From: Bacillota bacterium
GTDB taxonomy: Bacteria; Bacillota; Clostridia; DSM-8532
DNA: 5,943 nucleotides
Reading direction: 5' to 3'
Assembly: GCA_023440865.1 (NCBI GenBank)
Contig: JAEXRM010000157.1
Location: 1-5,943, forward strand
The notes beneath the pieces were generated by a model. The model saw only the letters and a list, made by a program, of their open reading frames with translations. It was not told where the DNA came from and searched no databases. This document shows, piece by piece, positions 1 to 5,128 of this stretch. Each line of letters begins with the position of its first letter. Positions within the stretch are counted from its first letter, which is position 1. The translations under genes were made by a program, and so were the position numbers.

Positions 1-468
1 ATCGGCGGCGAGGAAGAAAAGAGCGAGCAGGAACCGCTGCGCATCTGGGGCACCGTCGGTACGGAAGGCATCGTGAAGGCGGCATCCCCGCTGATCACCG
101 CCCAGTGCATCCGCGTTCCCGTCACCGACGGCCACATGGCCTCCACATTCGTCACGTTCGACCGCAAGCCGTCCAAGGAGGAAATCCTGGCACGTTGGGC
201 CGCTTTCGAGGGTATTCCCCAGAAGCTGAACCTGCCAAGCGCGCCGAAGCCGTTTCTGACTTACTTCGAAGAGGACAACCGCCCCCAGACGAAGCTCGAC
301 CGCGACATCCATGGCGGCATGGGCGTCACCATCGGCCGCCTGCGCGAGGACACGATGTTCGACTACAAGTTCGTCAGCCTTTCCCACAACACCGTGCGCG
401 GCGCAGCCGGCGGCGGTGTGCTGATGGCGGAGCTGCTGAAGGCGGAAGGCTACATCACCGCGAAGTGA
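1..468 (+). CDS. asd: aspartate-semialdehyde dehydrogenase, C-terminal part (5' end outside window)
   Basis: This enzyme makes L-aspartate 4-semialdehyde from 4-aspartyl phosphate with NADPH, the branch-point step toward lysine/diaminopimelate, threonine and methionine, in the cytosol. The frame is open from base 1 and ends at TGA 466-468, giving 155 residues. The run RVPVTDGH (residues 38-45) holds the Arg and His whose spacing of seven matches the substrate-binding Arg and acid/base His of the family. The end of the protein carries SLSHNTVRGAAGGG, a C-terminal hallmark. The variant EEDNRPQTKLDR and GMGVTIGRLRED stretches fit the archaeal/fungal-like class found in many Clostridia rather than the E. 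coli class. The catalytic Cys and the NADP-binding domain lie upstream of the window. An intrinsic terminator follows about 40 bases after the stop, so this gene ends its transcript. Family assignment is from recognised motifs and is firm. Confidence 0.95.
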   Translation: MGGEEEKSEQEPLRIWGTVGTEGIVKAASPLITAQCIRVPVTDGHMASTFVTFDRKPSKEEILARWAAFEGIPQKLNLPSAPKPFLTYFEEDNRPQTKLDRDIHGGMGVTIGRLREDTMFDYKFVSLSHNTVRGAAGGGVLMAELLKAEGYITAK

Positions 469-510
469 TCCCCCGCCCGACTGATCACGGTACCTATTTC
501 GTCCATGCAA

Positions 511-549
511 GACAGGTTTTCGGCCAAGTGCCGGGAACCTGTCTTTTTT
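511..549 (+). terminator. intrinsic terminator of asd
   Basis: A 14-bp stem (511-524 with 530-543, two internal T-G wobbles) closes a 5-base loop (CAAGT) and runs directly into six T residues at 544-549. The arms begin GACAGGTT and end AACCTGTC. It lies 42 bases after the asd stop and just before the tetR promoter, so it should insulate the downstream operon from asd transcription. The textbook stem plus U-tract form makes this call strong. Confidence 0.93.
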
Positions 550-571
550 CGAACTTCTTCAGCCGGGGGTC

Positions 572-588
572 TTGTCCGAAATGGTCAA
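572..588. promoter_or_regulatory. probable TetR operator O1, overlapping the -35 box
   Basis: TTGTCC-N5-GGTCAA, an imperfect dyad (5 of 6 arm positions symmetric) with the same 17-bp length and N5 spacing as the better dyad at 612-628. It covers the -35 hexamer. The repeated half-site GGTCAA next to a TetR-family gene is the usual sign of an autoregulatory operator; binding by this protein is inferred. Confidence 0.6.
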
Positions 589-600
589 CGGGGGTATAAC
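572..600 (+). promoter_or_regulatory. sigma-70-type promoter of the tetR-hydrolase operon
   Basis: A -35 box TTGTCC (572-577, 4 of 6 to consensus) and a -10 box TATAAC (595-600, 5 of 6) are separated by exactly 17 bases. It sits just after the asd terminator and 45 bases before the regulator's ATG. Start of transcription would fall near 606-608. The -35 is part of one dyad and a second dyad begins just after the predicted start, so binding of the regulator would block the promoter. Called from sequence only. Confidence 0.7.
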
Positions 601-611
601 GAACCTGTGCG

Positions 612-628
612 TTGACCGTTCCGGTCAA
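612..628. promoter_or_regulatory. probable TetR operator O2, downstream of the transcription start
   Basis: A perfect inverted repeat, TTGACCG-TTC-CGGTCAA: 7-bp arms around a 3-base centre, 17 bp in all. It lies between the -10 box and the regulator's ribosome binding site, about +5 to +21 of the predicted transcript. Its centre is 40 bp from that of the related dyad at 572-588, close to four helical turns. Length and symmetry fit a TetR-dimer site. Confidence 0.72.
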
Positions 629-644
629 TCGAAAGGATGTTGCC

Positions 645-1265
645 ATGAACGAACGTTTTCTGCTGCTTCCCCCGGCACGGCAGGACGCCATCCGCAACGC
701 CGCCATGAAGGTGTTCGCGGCATACGGCTATGCCAACGCGTCCACGCTTGAGATCGCACGGGAAGCCGGCATATCGAAGGGATTGCTTTTCCATTACTTC
801 CAGAACAAGCGCGAACTGCATCGCTCGATGTACCGGTACTGCACCGGGCTTGTGGCGGACGAGCTGGCCCGACGGCGTCTTGAGGCGGAGCATGACTTTT
901 TTCGGCTGCTGCTGCATTCCCAACAGGTCAAGACGGAAATCATGGGCCGCCACCGGCATCTGTTCGAATTCCTGATCCGCGCCTATCGCGAAGAGGATCC
1001 GCTGCTGCGGAGCGATCTAGCGTCTGTCGACGCGGATCTGGTTCCGGAAAGCATTGCCGCGTTTCTCGCCCGCGTGGACCGCAGCCGTTTTGATGATGAT
1101 GTGGACATCGAGCTGCTGTTGAAAATGCTGCTCTGGTGCGCCGACGGCTGCATGCGGGAACATTTCCAGAAGCCGGTCGTTGATCCGGAAGCCATCAACC
1201 GCGATTTCTCCGAGGTCCTGATGATGCTGCGGCGCCTGCTCTACCGCCGGGATGAAGTCCTTTGA
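645..1265 (+). CDS. TetR/AcrR-family transcriptional regulator
   Basis: A 206-residue one-component repressor, normal in length for the family. The N-terminal DNA-binding domain spans about residues 10-58, with the helix-turn-helix at 34-52 (TLEIAREAGISKGLLFHYF) followed by NKREL, a typical TetR_N ending. Residues 60-206 form the helical ligand-binding and dimer domain, which is diverged and does not reveal the ligand. The ATG at 645 is chosen because GAAAGGATG at 631-639 supplies a ribosome binding site at good distance; the upstream in-frame TTG at 612 falls inside the operator and adds residues before the conserved domain. The gene is followed after 74 bases by an alpha/beta hydrolase on the same strand, with no promoter that I can see between them. 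Two dyads at its own promoter suggest autorepression relieved by a small molecule, perhaps a substrate or product of the hydrolase (inference). Confidence 0.93.
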   Translation: MNERFLLLPPARQDAIRNAAMKVFAAYGYANASTLEIAREAGISKGLLFHYFQNKRELHRSMYRYCTGLVADELARRRLEAEHDFFRLLLHSQQVKTEIMGRHRHLFEFLIRAYREEDPLLRSDLASVDADLVPESIAAFLARVDRSRFDDDVDIELLLKMLLWCADGCMREHFQKPVVDPEAINRDFSEVLMMLRRLLYRRDEVL

Positions 1266-1269
1266 CACA

Positions 1270-1291
1270 CTGTTCCTGCCATCGGGAACAG
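1270..1291 (+). other. intercistronic hairpin between tetR and the hydrolase
   Basis: CTGTTCC (1270-1276) pairs with GGAACAG (1285-1291), extended by one T-G wobble, around a 6-base loop. No T-tract follows, so this is not a convincing terminator. It may shape mRNA processing or differential stability of the two-gene transcript. A smaller stem, CATGC/GCATG at 1305-1320, lies between it and the hydrolase ribosome binding site. Confidence 0.4.
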
Positions 1292-1339
1292 ATGATCGAC
1301 AATCCATGCAACCACGCATGCCCAAAAGGAGGTCATCAG

Positions 1340-2107
1340 ATGACACACATAACCGAACAACGGGAGCCAGGCATCATGCCATACGACACCTATGGAGATC
1401 CGGCCAACCCAACACTCCTGCTGCTCCATGGCGCCGCCGCCACGGATACGTTCTGCCACCAGTATGAGTTCCAGGACCACTGGTTCCTGGTCGTCCCCCA
1501 TCTTCCGGGCAGCGGACGCGCCATGAACCGTGTGTACGATCCGGAGGAGACACTGGCTGCACTGGCGGCATTGGTCCGCTCATTCCATACGAATCGTGTT
1601 GCGGTCATGGGGCACTCGCTCGGTGGCGAGCTGGCGGTCGGACTTGTGTCGCGATACCCGGAACTGTTTTCCCGCGCCGTGTTTCTCAGCGCCTGGGTAT
1701 GCGCCTCCGACAAAAGCATCCGGACATACACGCGGATCGCGCGTTGGTCATCGACCACCCTGCGCATGAAGTTCCTGTTGCGCTGGCAGGCTCGGTACTG
1801 GGGCTATACACCGGAGCAGGCCGCCTTCTTGGTCGAATATGCCAGCCGGATCACCTCCGAACAGTATGTCGCCTGGTTCAGCCGCCGCATCCGCCTGGAC
1901 GAACTGCCAGGCTACGCGTCCGTATCCATTCCGATGCTGGCTGTCTGTGGTTCAAAGGAAGTCGCCGAGATGAGGCATTCGCTCGTCGAGCTTGGCCGAC
2001 GCAACCCGCATTGCCGGACGAGGGTGCTTGACGGCCTGAACCATGATTTCCCGCTGCGCGCGCCCGACCGCATCAATCCGATCCTGCGGGCGTTCCTCGA
2101 AGGCTGA
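1340..2107 (+). CDS. alpha/beta-hydrolase fold protein, substrate unknown
   Basis: A 255-residue cytosolic hydrolase (no signal peptide or membrane segment). Visible features in order: the strand and oxyanion-hole turn TLLLLHGAAA (residues 25-34, HG at 30-31); the nucleophile elbow GHSLGG with Ser93; the region SIPMLAVCGSKE (196-207), where Glu207 sits at the usual position of the catalytic acid (Asp in many relatives); and the catalytic His235 in GLNHDFPLR. Residues about 120-190 form the cap, rich in Trp, Tyr and Arg, which sets specificity and is not diagnostic. The start is fixed by AAAGGAGGT at 1325-1333, seven bases before the ATG; an in-frame TTG at 1262 would overlap the tetR stop and has no comparable site. 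Cotranscription with the TetR gene suggests induced hydrolysis of an ester, lactone or similar compound. The exact reaction cannot be read from the sequence. Confidence 0.9.
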   Translation: MTHITEQREPGIMPYDTYGDPANPTLLLLHGAAATDTFCHQYEFQDHWFLVVPHLPGSGRAMNRVYDPEETLAALAALVRSFHTNRVAVMGHSLGGELAVGLVSRYPELFSRAVFLSAWVCASDKSIRTYTRIARWSSTTLRMKFLLRWQARYWGYTPEQAAFLVEYASRITSEQYVAWFSRRIRLDELPGYASVSIPMLAVCGSKEVAEMRHSLVELGRRNPHCRTRVLDGLNHDFPLRAPDRINPILRAFLEG

Positions 2108-2120
2108 CCCGGGCCAAGGG

Positions 2121-2151
2121 GCCCATGCGAAGCCGTTCGCCTCGCATGGGC
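2121..2151 (+). other. GC-rich hairpin after the hydrolase stop
   Basis: GCCCATGCGA (2121-2130) and TCGCATGGGC (2142-2151) form a perfect 10-bp stem with an 11-base loop, 13 bases after the hydrolase stop. No T-tract follows, so it is unlikely to terminate on its own; it may protect the 3' end of the message. A competing smaller stem, GGGCC/GGCCC at 2111-2124, overlaps its left arm. Confidence 0.5.
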
Positions 2152-2154
2152 ATA

Positions 2155-2253
2155 TGGCTTGGCAGGATGCTGCTGCTCTATGAATACCAAAAAGCAATGG
2201 CCATACACGCCATTGCTTTTTGGTAAAGAACAGTCAGCATCCTGCCGACGCCT
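2155..2253. repeat. 99-bp tandem repeat, copy 1, with nested inverted repeats
   Basis: First of two head-to-tail units that differ at only two positions (G2161 against T2260, A2186 against G2285). Each unit is nearly self-complementary overall. An outer 12-bp arm, GGCAGGATGCTG (2161-2172), pairs with 2235-2246, and a weaker CTG-C-TCT segment continues the pairing inward. The inner stem at 2186-2200 with 2210-2224 encloses a small loop. The unit lies in a convergent intergenic gap and contains no credible gene. The nested symmetry suggests a compact terminator element, possibly one member of a dispersed family. Confidence 0.93.
2186..2224. terminator. bidirectional intrinsic terminator, copy 1
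   Basis: The core GCAATGGC (2194-2201) and GCCATTGC (2209-2216) form an 8-bp stem with a 7-base loop, preceded by five A (2189-2193) and followed by five T (2217-2221). It therefore reads as stem plus U-tract on either strand. With the A and T tracts paired the stem grows to 16 bp. On the + strand it is the main terminator for the tetR-hydrolase operon; on the - strand it backs up copy 2 for the ylxM-ffh-rpsP-khpA operon. Confidence 0.9.
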
Positions 2254-2353
2254 TGGCTTTGCAGGATGCTGCTGCTCTATGAATGCCAAAAAGCAATGGC
2301 CATACACGCCATTGCTTTTTGGTAAAGAACAGTCAGCATCCTGCCGACGCCTT
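2254..2353. repeat. 99-bp tandem repeat, copy 2, touching the khpA stop codon
   Basis: Second unit, directly abutting the first with no spacer; identity continues for one extra T at 2353, so the last two bases fall inside the khpA stop codon (2352-2354). The outer arms are 2261-2271 and 2334-2344, because T2260 no longer pairs. The A-to-G change at 2285 turns an A-T pair of the inner stem into a G-T wobble, so the fold survives. Near-identity of the copies implies a recent duplication or ongoing homogenisation. Confidence 0.93.
2285..2323. terminator. bidirectional intrinsic terminator, copy 2
   Basis: Same structure as the copy at 2186-2224, shifted by 99 bases: 8-bp core stem, 7-base loop, A5 on one side and T5 on the other. 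Read on the - strand, it comes about 30 bases after the khpA stop and is the first terminator met by that operon; read on the + strand it is the second for the hydrolase operon. Confidence 0.9.
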
Positions 2354-2582
2354 ACTGTACGATCTCCACGGATACCTTGCGGTCATCGCTGACGGCTGCC
2401 GCCTTCATGACCACGCGGATCGCCTTGGCGATGCGTCCCTGCTTGCCGATGACCTTGCCCATGTCGTCGTCCGCCACACGCAACTCCAGGATGAGTTCGC
2501 CCTCCTCCTCGACTTCGGTGACAGAAACGTTTTCCGGATGGTCCACCAGTGCGCGGGCGATCTGTTCGAGCAATTCCTTCAT
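2352..2582 (-). CDS. khpA: KH-domain RNA-binding protein (KhpA/YlqC family)
   Basis: A 76-residue cytosolic protein that is a single KH domain, the usual size for KhpA. The RNA-binding loop is GKQG at residues 45-48 within MGKVIGKQGRIAKAIR, followed by the family's basic helix and the last strand KVSVEIV. KhpA proteins bind many RNAs, in several Firmicutes as partner of KhpB (Jag/EloR), and affect cell division and elongation; that role is known for the family, not shown here. The ATG at 2582 is chosen over an upstream in-frame start at 2651 because GGAGG (2590-2594 on the complement) precedes it by seven bases and homologues begin MKELLE. It lies 85 bases after rpsP and is the last gene of the operon; the usual next genes rimM and trmD are missing. 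Confidence 0.94.
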   Translation of the reverse strand: MKELLEQIARALVDHPENVSVTEVEEEGELILELRVADDDMGKVIGKQGRIAKAIRVVMKAAAVSDDRKVSVEIVQ

Positions 2583-2593
2583 GGCTTCACCTC

Positions 2594-2610
2594 CAACCGA
2601 TGTGCGGTTG
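2594..2610 (-). other. hairpin abutting the khpA ribosome binding site
   Basis: On the - strand transcript CAACCG and CGGTTG form a perfect 6-bp stem with a 5-base loop (CACAT); the last stem base is the first G of the GGAGG site. Such a fold could hold the site accessible or partly mask it. A weaker stem, ACCCG/CGGGT, lies at 2631-2645. Function is inferred only. Confidence 0.4.
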
Positions 2611-2667
2611 CGGGTCAGCCGGCGCGGCGCACCCGTATCTCGGGTCACCACGCCGTCTTCCGCGGAA

Positions 2668-2910
2668 TCACTCCGTCACGCCGGCGATCTTCAGCAGCTT
2701 CTTGACGGTATCGGTCGGCTGCGCGCCATTTGCGATCCACTTCTTCGCCTCTTCGACGTCGAAGGAGATGGCGGCCGGGTTCTTCAGCGGATCGTAGGTT
2801 CCGACCTGCGCGATGAACTTGCCGTCACGCGGGGAACGACCGTCGGCGACGATGATCCGGTAGTAGGGAGCCTTCTTCGCGCCCATGCGCTTCAATCTCA
2901 TCTTGACCAT
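2668..2910 (-). CDS. rpsP: 30S ribosomal protein S16
   Basis: An 80-residue component of the small ribosomal subunit, bound to 16S rRNA and needed for 30S assembly. The start MVKMRLKRMGAKKAPYYRII and the following VADGRSPRDGKFI, VGTYDP and DVEEAKKWIANGAQPTDTVKKLL are the signature order of bS16 proteins, and the length is normal. The ATG at 2910 follows an AAAAGGTGG site (complement of about 2920-2928). The gene lies 138 bases after ffh, a common neighbour in Firmicutes, and 85 bases before khpA on the same strand. I see no promoter of its own, so cotranscription with ylxM-ffh is likely. Nothing about the protein is unusual. Confidence 0.97.
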   Translation of the reverse strand: MVKMRLKRMGAKKAPYYRIIVADGRSPRDGKFIAQVGTYDPLKNPAAISFDVEEAKKWIANGAQPTDTVKKLLKIAGVTE

Positions 2911-2969
2911 GTTCTTGCACCACCTTTTCTTTGCTTGGTTCGTCTAGTTGTCGGGTTTCTATGCATCCA

Positions 2970-2986
2970 GGAACGGTTCCCGTTCC
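2970..2986 (-). other. small inverted repeat in the ffh-rpsP gap
   Basis: GGAACGG-TTC-CCGTTCC, perfect 7-bp arms around a 3-base centre, about 60 bases upstream of the rpsP start. It has no T-tract. It could be an mRNA hairpin that tunes rpsP expression or a protein-binding dyad; the sequence alone does not decide. Confidence 0.4.
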
Positions 2987-3028
2987 AACGGCATCAAATG
3001 GATCTCGCAGGATGGCCCGCAAGATGCT

Positions 3029-3044
3029 GCCCCGCAAGCGGGGC
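3029..3044 (-). other. GC-rich hairpin just after the ffh stop
   Basis: GCCCCG (3029-3034) and CGGGGC (3039-3044) form a 6-bp all-GC stem with a 4-base loop, four bases beyond the ffh stop codon on the - strand. No U-tract follows, so full termination is unlikely. It could stabilise the ffh 3' end or set the ratio of ffh to rpsP message. Confidence 0.45.
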
Positions 3045-3048
3045 CCGG

Positions 3049-4401
3049 TCAGAATGGCATCTTGCCGCCCATGCGGTTGCCCATGCCCTTCATCAGCTTT
3101 TTCCCCATGGGGCCGGAGAACTGCTTCATCATCTTCTTCATGTCCTCGAACTGCTTGAGCAGCCGGTTGACATCCTGTACGGTCGTGCCGCTGCCCTTGG
3201 AAATGCGGATGCGACGGGACGCGTTGATGATGTCAGGCTTGACGCGCTCGCGGGCCGTCATCGACTGGATGATGGCCATGGTGCGTCCATACTGCTTTTC
3301 ATCGAAATCCATGCCCTTGAGGGCCTTGGCGTCGACACCCGGTATCATGCCCAGCAGGTCCTGGATGGGTCCCATCTTCTTGATCTGCTGCATCTGGGCG
3401 AGGAAATCATCGAGCGTGAAGGTCTGCGTGCGCATCTTCTTCTCGAGATCGGCCGCAGACTTCTCATCAAAGGCGGTCTGGGCCTTCTCGATGAGGCTGA
3501 GCACATCGCCCATGCCCAGGATGCGGGAGGCCATGCGGTCCGGATAAAACGGCTCGATGTCGCTGAGCTTTTCGCCGATGCAGGAGAACTTCACGGGCTT
3601 GCCGGTGACGGCCTTGGTCGAGAGGGCCGCACCGCCACGGGTGTCGCCGTCGAGCTTGGTGAGGATGATGCCGTCGATGCCGAGCTGTTCATTGAAGGTG
3701 CCCGCCACGTTGACCGCGTCCTGGCCCGTCATGGAGTCGACGACCAGCAGGATTTCCTGCGGTTTGACGGCCTTGCGGATGTCGCGCAGCTCCTCCATGA
3801 GGGTTTCATCGATGTGCAACCGGCCCGCCGTGTCGATGATGACGACATCGTACATCATGGACCGCGCGTGGGCGATTGCCTTCTGGGCGATTTCCACGGG
3901 ACGGGTGCCGGTGCCCATCTCGAAGACGGGGATGTTCAGCTGTCCGCCGACCACCTGCAGCTGCTTGACGGCGGCTGGGCGGTAGATGTCGCAGGCGACC
4001 AGCATGGGGCGCTTTCCATCCTTGCGCAGCAGGGAACCGAGCTTGCCCGCCGTCGTGGTCTTGCCGGCGCCCTGCAGGCCGCACAGCATGTAGACGGAGG
4101 GCGGTGCGGACGAGTAGGTGATCTTCGAGGGCACCGAGCCCATGAGCCTGATGAGCTCCTCATGCACGATCTTGACGATCTGCTGGCCCGGTGTGAGGCT
4201 TTCGAGCACATCGGCGCCGACGGCGCGTTCCGAGATGGTGGCGATGAAATCCTTGACGACCTTGAAGCTGACATCCGCCTCGAGCAGCGCGAGCTTGATC
4301 TCGCGCATCATGTCCTTGACGTCCTTTTCAGAGACACGGGCCTGGCCCTTCATTTTCTTGACCAGTGCCGTCAGTTTTTCGCTCAAACCCTCAAATGCCA
4401 T
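3049..4401 (-). CDS. ffh: signal recognition particle GTPase Ffh (SRP54)
   Basis: A 450-residue GTPase that binds 4.5S/6S RNA and signal sequences of nascent membrane and secreted proteins, and docks with FtsY at the membrane. Domain order: N domain (about 1-90, with ALLEADVSFKVV at 38-49), G domain (about 91-300) and M domain (about 310-450). GTPase motifs visible are GLQGAGKTTTAGK (108-120), DIYRPAA (138-144), DTAGR (190-194), TKLDGD (248-253) and GGAALS (256-261). The M domain has the RNA-binding SRRIRISKGSG (395-405) and a Met-rich tail. Length and motifs are complete. The ATG at 4401 is used because homologues start MAFEGLSEKL and a GGAGA site precedes it at short spacing; an in-frame start ten codons upstream has no site. 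It follows ylxM by 98 bases, the standard arrangement. Confidence 0.98.
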   Translation of the reverse strand: MAFEGLSEKLTALVKKMKGQARVSEKDVKDMMREIKLALLEADVSFKVVKDFIATISERAVGADVLESLTPGQQIVKIVHEELIRLMGSVPSKITYSSAPPSVYMLCGLQGAGKTTTAGKLGSLLRKDGKRPMLVACDIYRPAAVKQLQVVGGQLNIPVFEMGTGTRPVEIAQKAIAHARSMMYDVVIIDTAGRLHIDETLMEELRDIRKAVKPQEILLVVDSMTGQDAVNVAGTFNEQLGIDGIILTKLDGDTRGGAALSTKAVTGKPVKFSCIGEKLSDIEPFYPDRMASRILGMGDVLSLIEKAQTAFDEKSAADLEKKMRTQTFTLDDFLAQMQQIKKMGPIQDLLGMIPGVDAKALKGMDFDEKQYGRTMAIIQSMTARERVKPDIINASRRIRISKGSGTTVQDVNRLLKQFEDMKKMMKQFSGPMGKKLMKGMGNRMGGKMPF

Positions 4402-4412
4402 ATGTCTCCAGT

Positions 4413-4428
4413 CGCCGGGATGCCGGCG
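4413..4428 (-). other. hairpin immediately upstream of the ffh ribosome binding site
   Basis: On the - strand transcript CGCCGG and CCGGCG form a 6-bp GC-only stem with a 4-base loop (CATC), ending three bases before the GGAGA site of ffh. A second small stem, ATCCTG/CAGGAT at 4473-4487, lies nearer the ylxM stop. These are the only structures I see in the 98-base ylxM-ffh gap. A role in setting ffh translation is inference. Confidence 0.42.
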
Positions 4429-4499
4429 CATTTCCCGGATCGATCAACGTCGGTGTTGTCCGGTCCGTGTGCATCCTGTTGCAGGATACGGCGGGAAAG

Positions 4500-4910
4500 T
4501 CACAATTGTTCCATCAGCTGCCGAAGTGAGGAAACAGCCTGCCTGGCCATATCATCGCGACGGTGGGGATCATCCGTTTCAAGCAGGCCTTCGACCAGTT
4601 CCAAGGCCCCGCGCGCCATGTCGCGCTGCCGGGAGAAACGGGCCAGCAGGCCGAGCTTCGACTCATAGCGCTCAAGCAGCGCCTTTCCGGTCCGGATGGC
4701 ATCGTGCACCGCCTGGCGGCTAACGGATAGCTCCTCGGCGATCTCGGCAAGGGACAGGTCGCTGTTGCAGTGCAGATCGAGCACCTCGGACTGGCGCGGC
4801 GTGAGCAGCTCTCCATAGAAGTCGAGCAGCAGCGTGACGGAGGCCAGTTCACCGGAAGCGGCTTTTTCCGTTTCCGAAAGGCTCTCCGACCGTTCCACCG
4901 TGCGCTTCAT
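4500..4910 (-). CDS. ylxM: YlxM-family putative helix-turn-helix protein, SRP-associated
   Basis: A 136-residue protein of the YlxM/p13 family, whose gene nearly always precedes ffh in Firmicutes and whose product has been linked to the SRP system. The core is at residues 22-90: LLLDFYGELLTPRQSEVLDLH, then DLSLAEIAEELSVSRQAVHDAI, a sigma-70 region-4-like helix-turn-helix, then a helical RYESKLGLLARF segment. Residues 1-20 form a charged extension that typical members lack, and the C-terminal tail (91-136) is also helical and acidic/basic. The ATG at 4910 is chosen; a GTG directly before it (4913) is nearly as good, since AAAGGCGG lies slightly far from the ATG. No other in-frame ATG lies near, so the extra N-terminal residues could mean a misplaced start. 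First gene of the operon, behind the promoter at 4972-5001. Confidence 0.9.
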   Translation of the reverse strand: MKRTVERSESLSETEKAASGELASVTLLLDFYGELLTPRQSEVLDLHCNSDLSLAEIAEELSVSRQAVHDAIRTGKALLERYESKLGLLARFSRQRDMARGALELVEGLLETDDPHRRDDMARQAVSSLRQLMEQL

Positions 4911-4971
4911 CACCCGATTTCCGCCTTTCAGGCCTACGGAGGGCGCATGCCGGCCGTCAGCCACCGCTCCG

Positions 4972-5001
4972 ATGATACCATGGATCAATCGAAGGTGTCA
5001 A
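4972..5001 (-). promoter_or_regulatory. sigma-70-type promoter of the ylxM-ffh-rpsP-khpA operon
   Basis: On the complement a perfect -35 box TTGACA (5001 to 4996) is followed after 18 bases by TATCAT (4977 to 4972), 5 of 6 to the -10 consensus. Transcription would begin near 4965, leaving a leader of about 55 bases before ylxM. It is the best promoter match in the window and suits a constitutive housekeeping operon. The -35 lies inside an inverted repeat, hinting at possible regulation. Confidence 0.72.
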
Positions 5002-5019
5002 GCCTTTATGCTTGACACC
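4994..5019. promoter_or_regulatory. 10-bp perfect inverted repeat over the ylxM -35 box
   Basis: GGTGTCAAGC (4994-5003) and GCTTGACACC (5010-5019) are exact complements around a 6-base centre (CTTTAT). Each arm contains TTGACA, one per strand. The leftward one is the -35 of the ylxM promoter; the rightward one (5012-5017) has no good -10 at 16-18 bases. It may be a dimer-binding operator or a remnant of paired divergent promoters. No T-tract, so not a terminator. Confidence 0.6.
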
Positions 5020-5128
5020 CGTCAGAGGCTGCCCCTCATGAAAATGGACAATGATGAGCCATGTGTCCATATCATCGCACCTATGGAAGGCAACGCCCTT
5101 TTCGACGAAAACCGACGTATGGAGGCTC

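Noticed and set aside
105..599. A + strand Arg/His/Pro-rich frame overlapping asd
   Set aside because: Out-of-frame shadow of asd that continues through the terminator and into the promoter.
1262..1267. A perfect TTGACA across the tetR stop as a promoter for the hydrolase
   Set aside because: No acceptable -10 box occurs 16-18 bases downstream; the hydrolase is more simply cotranscribed with tetR.
1912..2307. A - strand frame over the repeats and the end of the hydrolase
   Set aside because: Antisense to the catalytic His region of a real gene and to the repeat; open by chance of the repeat period.
2155..2353. CRISPR array
   Set aside because: Only two 99-bp units, directly abutting, with internal dyads and no variable spacers or cas genes.
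2159..2392. A + strand frame with a repeated 33-residue peptide
   Set aside because: The peptide repeat is only the 99-bp DNA repeat read in one phase (99 is divisible by three). It lacks a ribosome binding site and consists of terminator hairpins.
2377..4668. A 763-codon + strand open frame across khpA, rpsP and ffh
   Set aside because: It runs antisense to three unmistakable conserved genes; GC-rich codon use on the - strand keeps the opposite strand open. Its His/Leu/Asp-rich low-complexity product resembles no family.
5012..5040. A rightward promoter from the second TTGACA in the palindrome
   Set aside because: The hexamers at 16-18 bases (for example CTCATG) are poor -10 matches, so only the leftward promoter is called.
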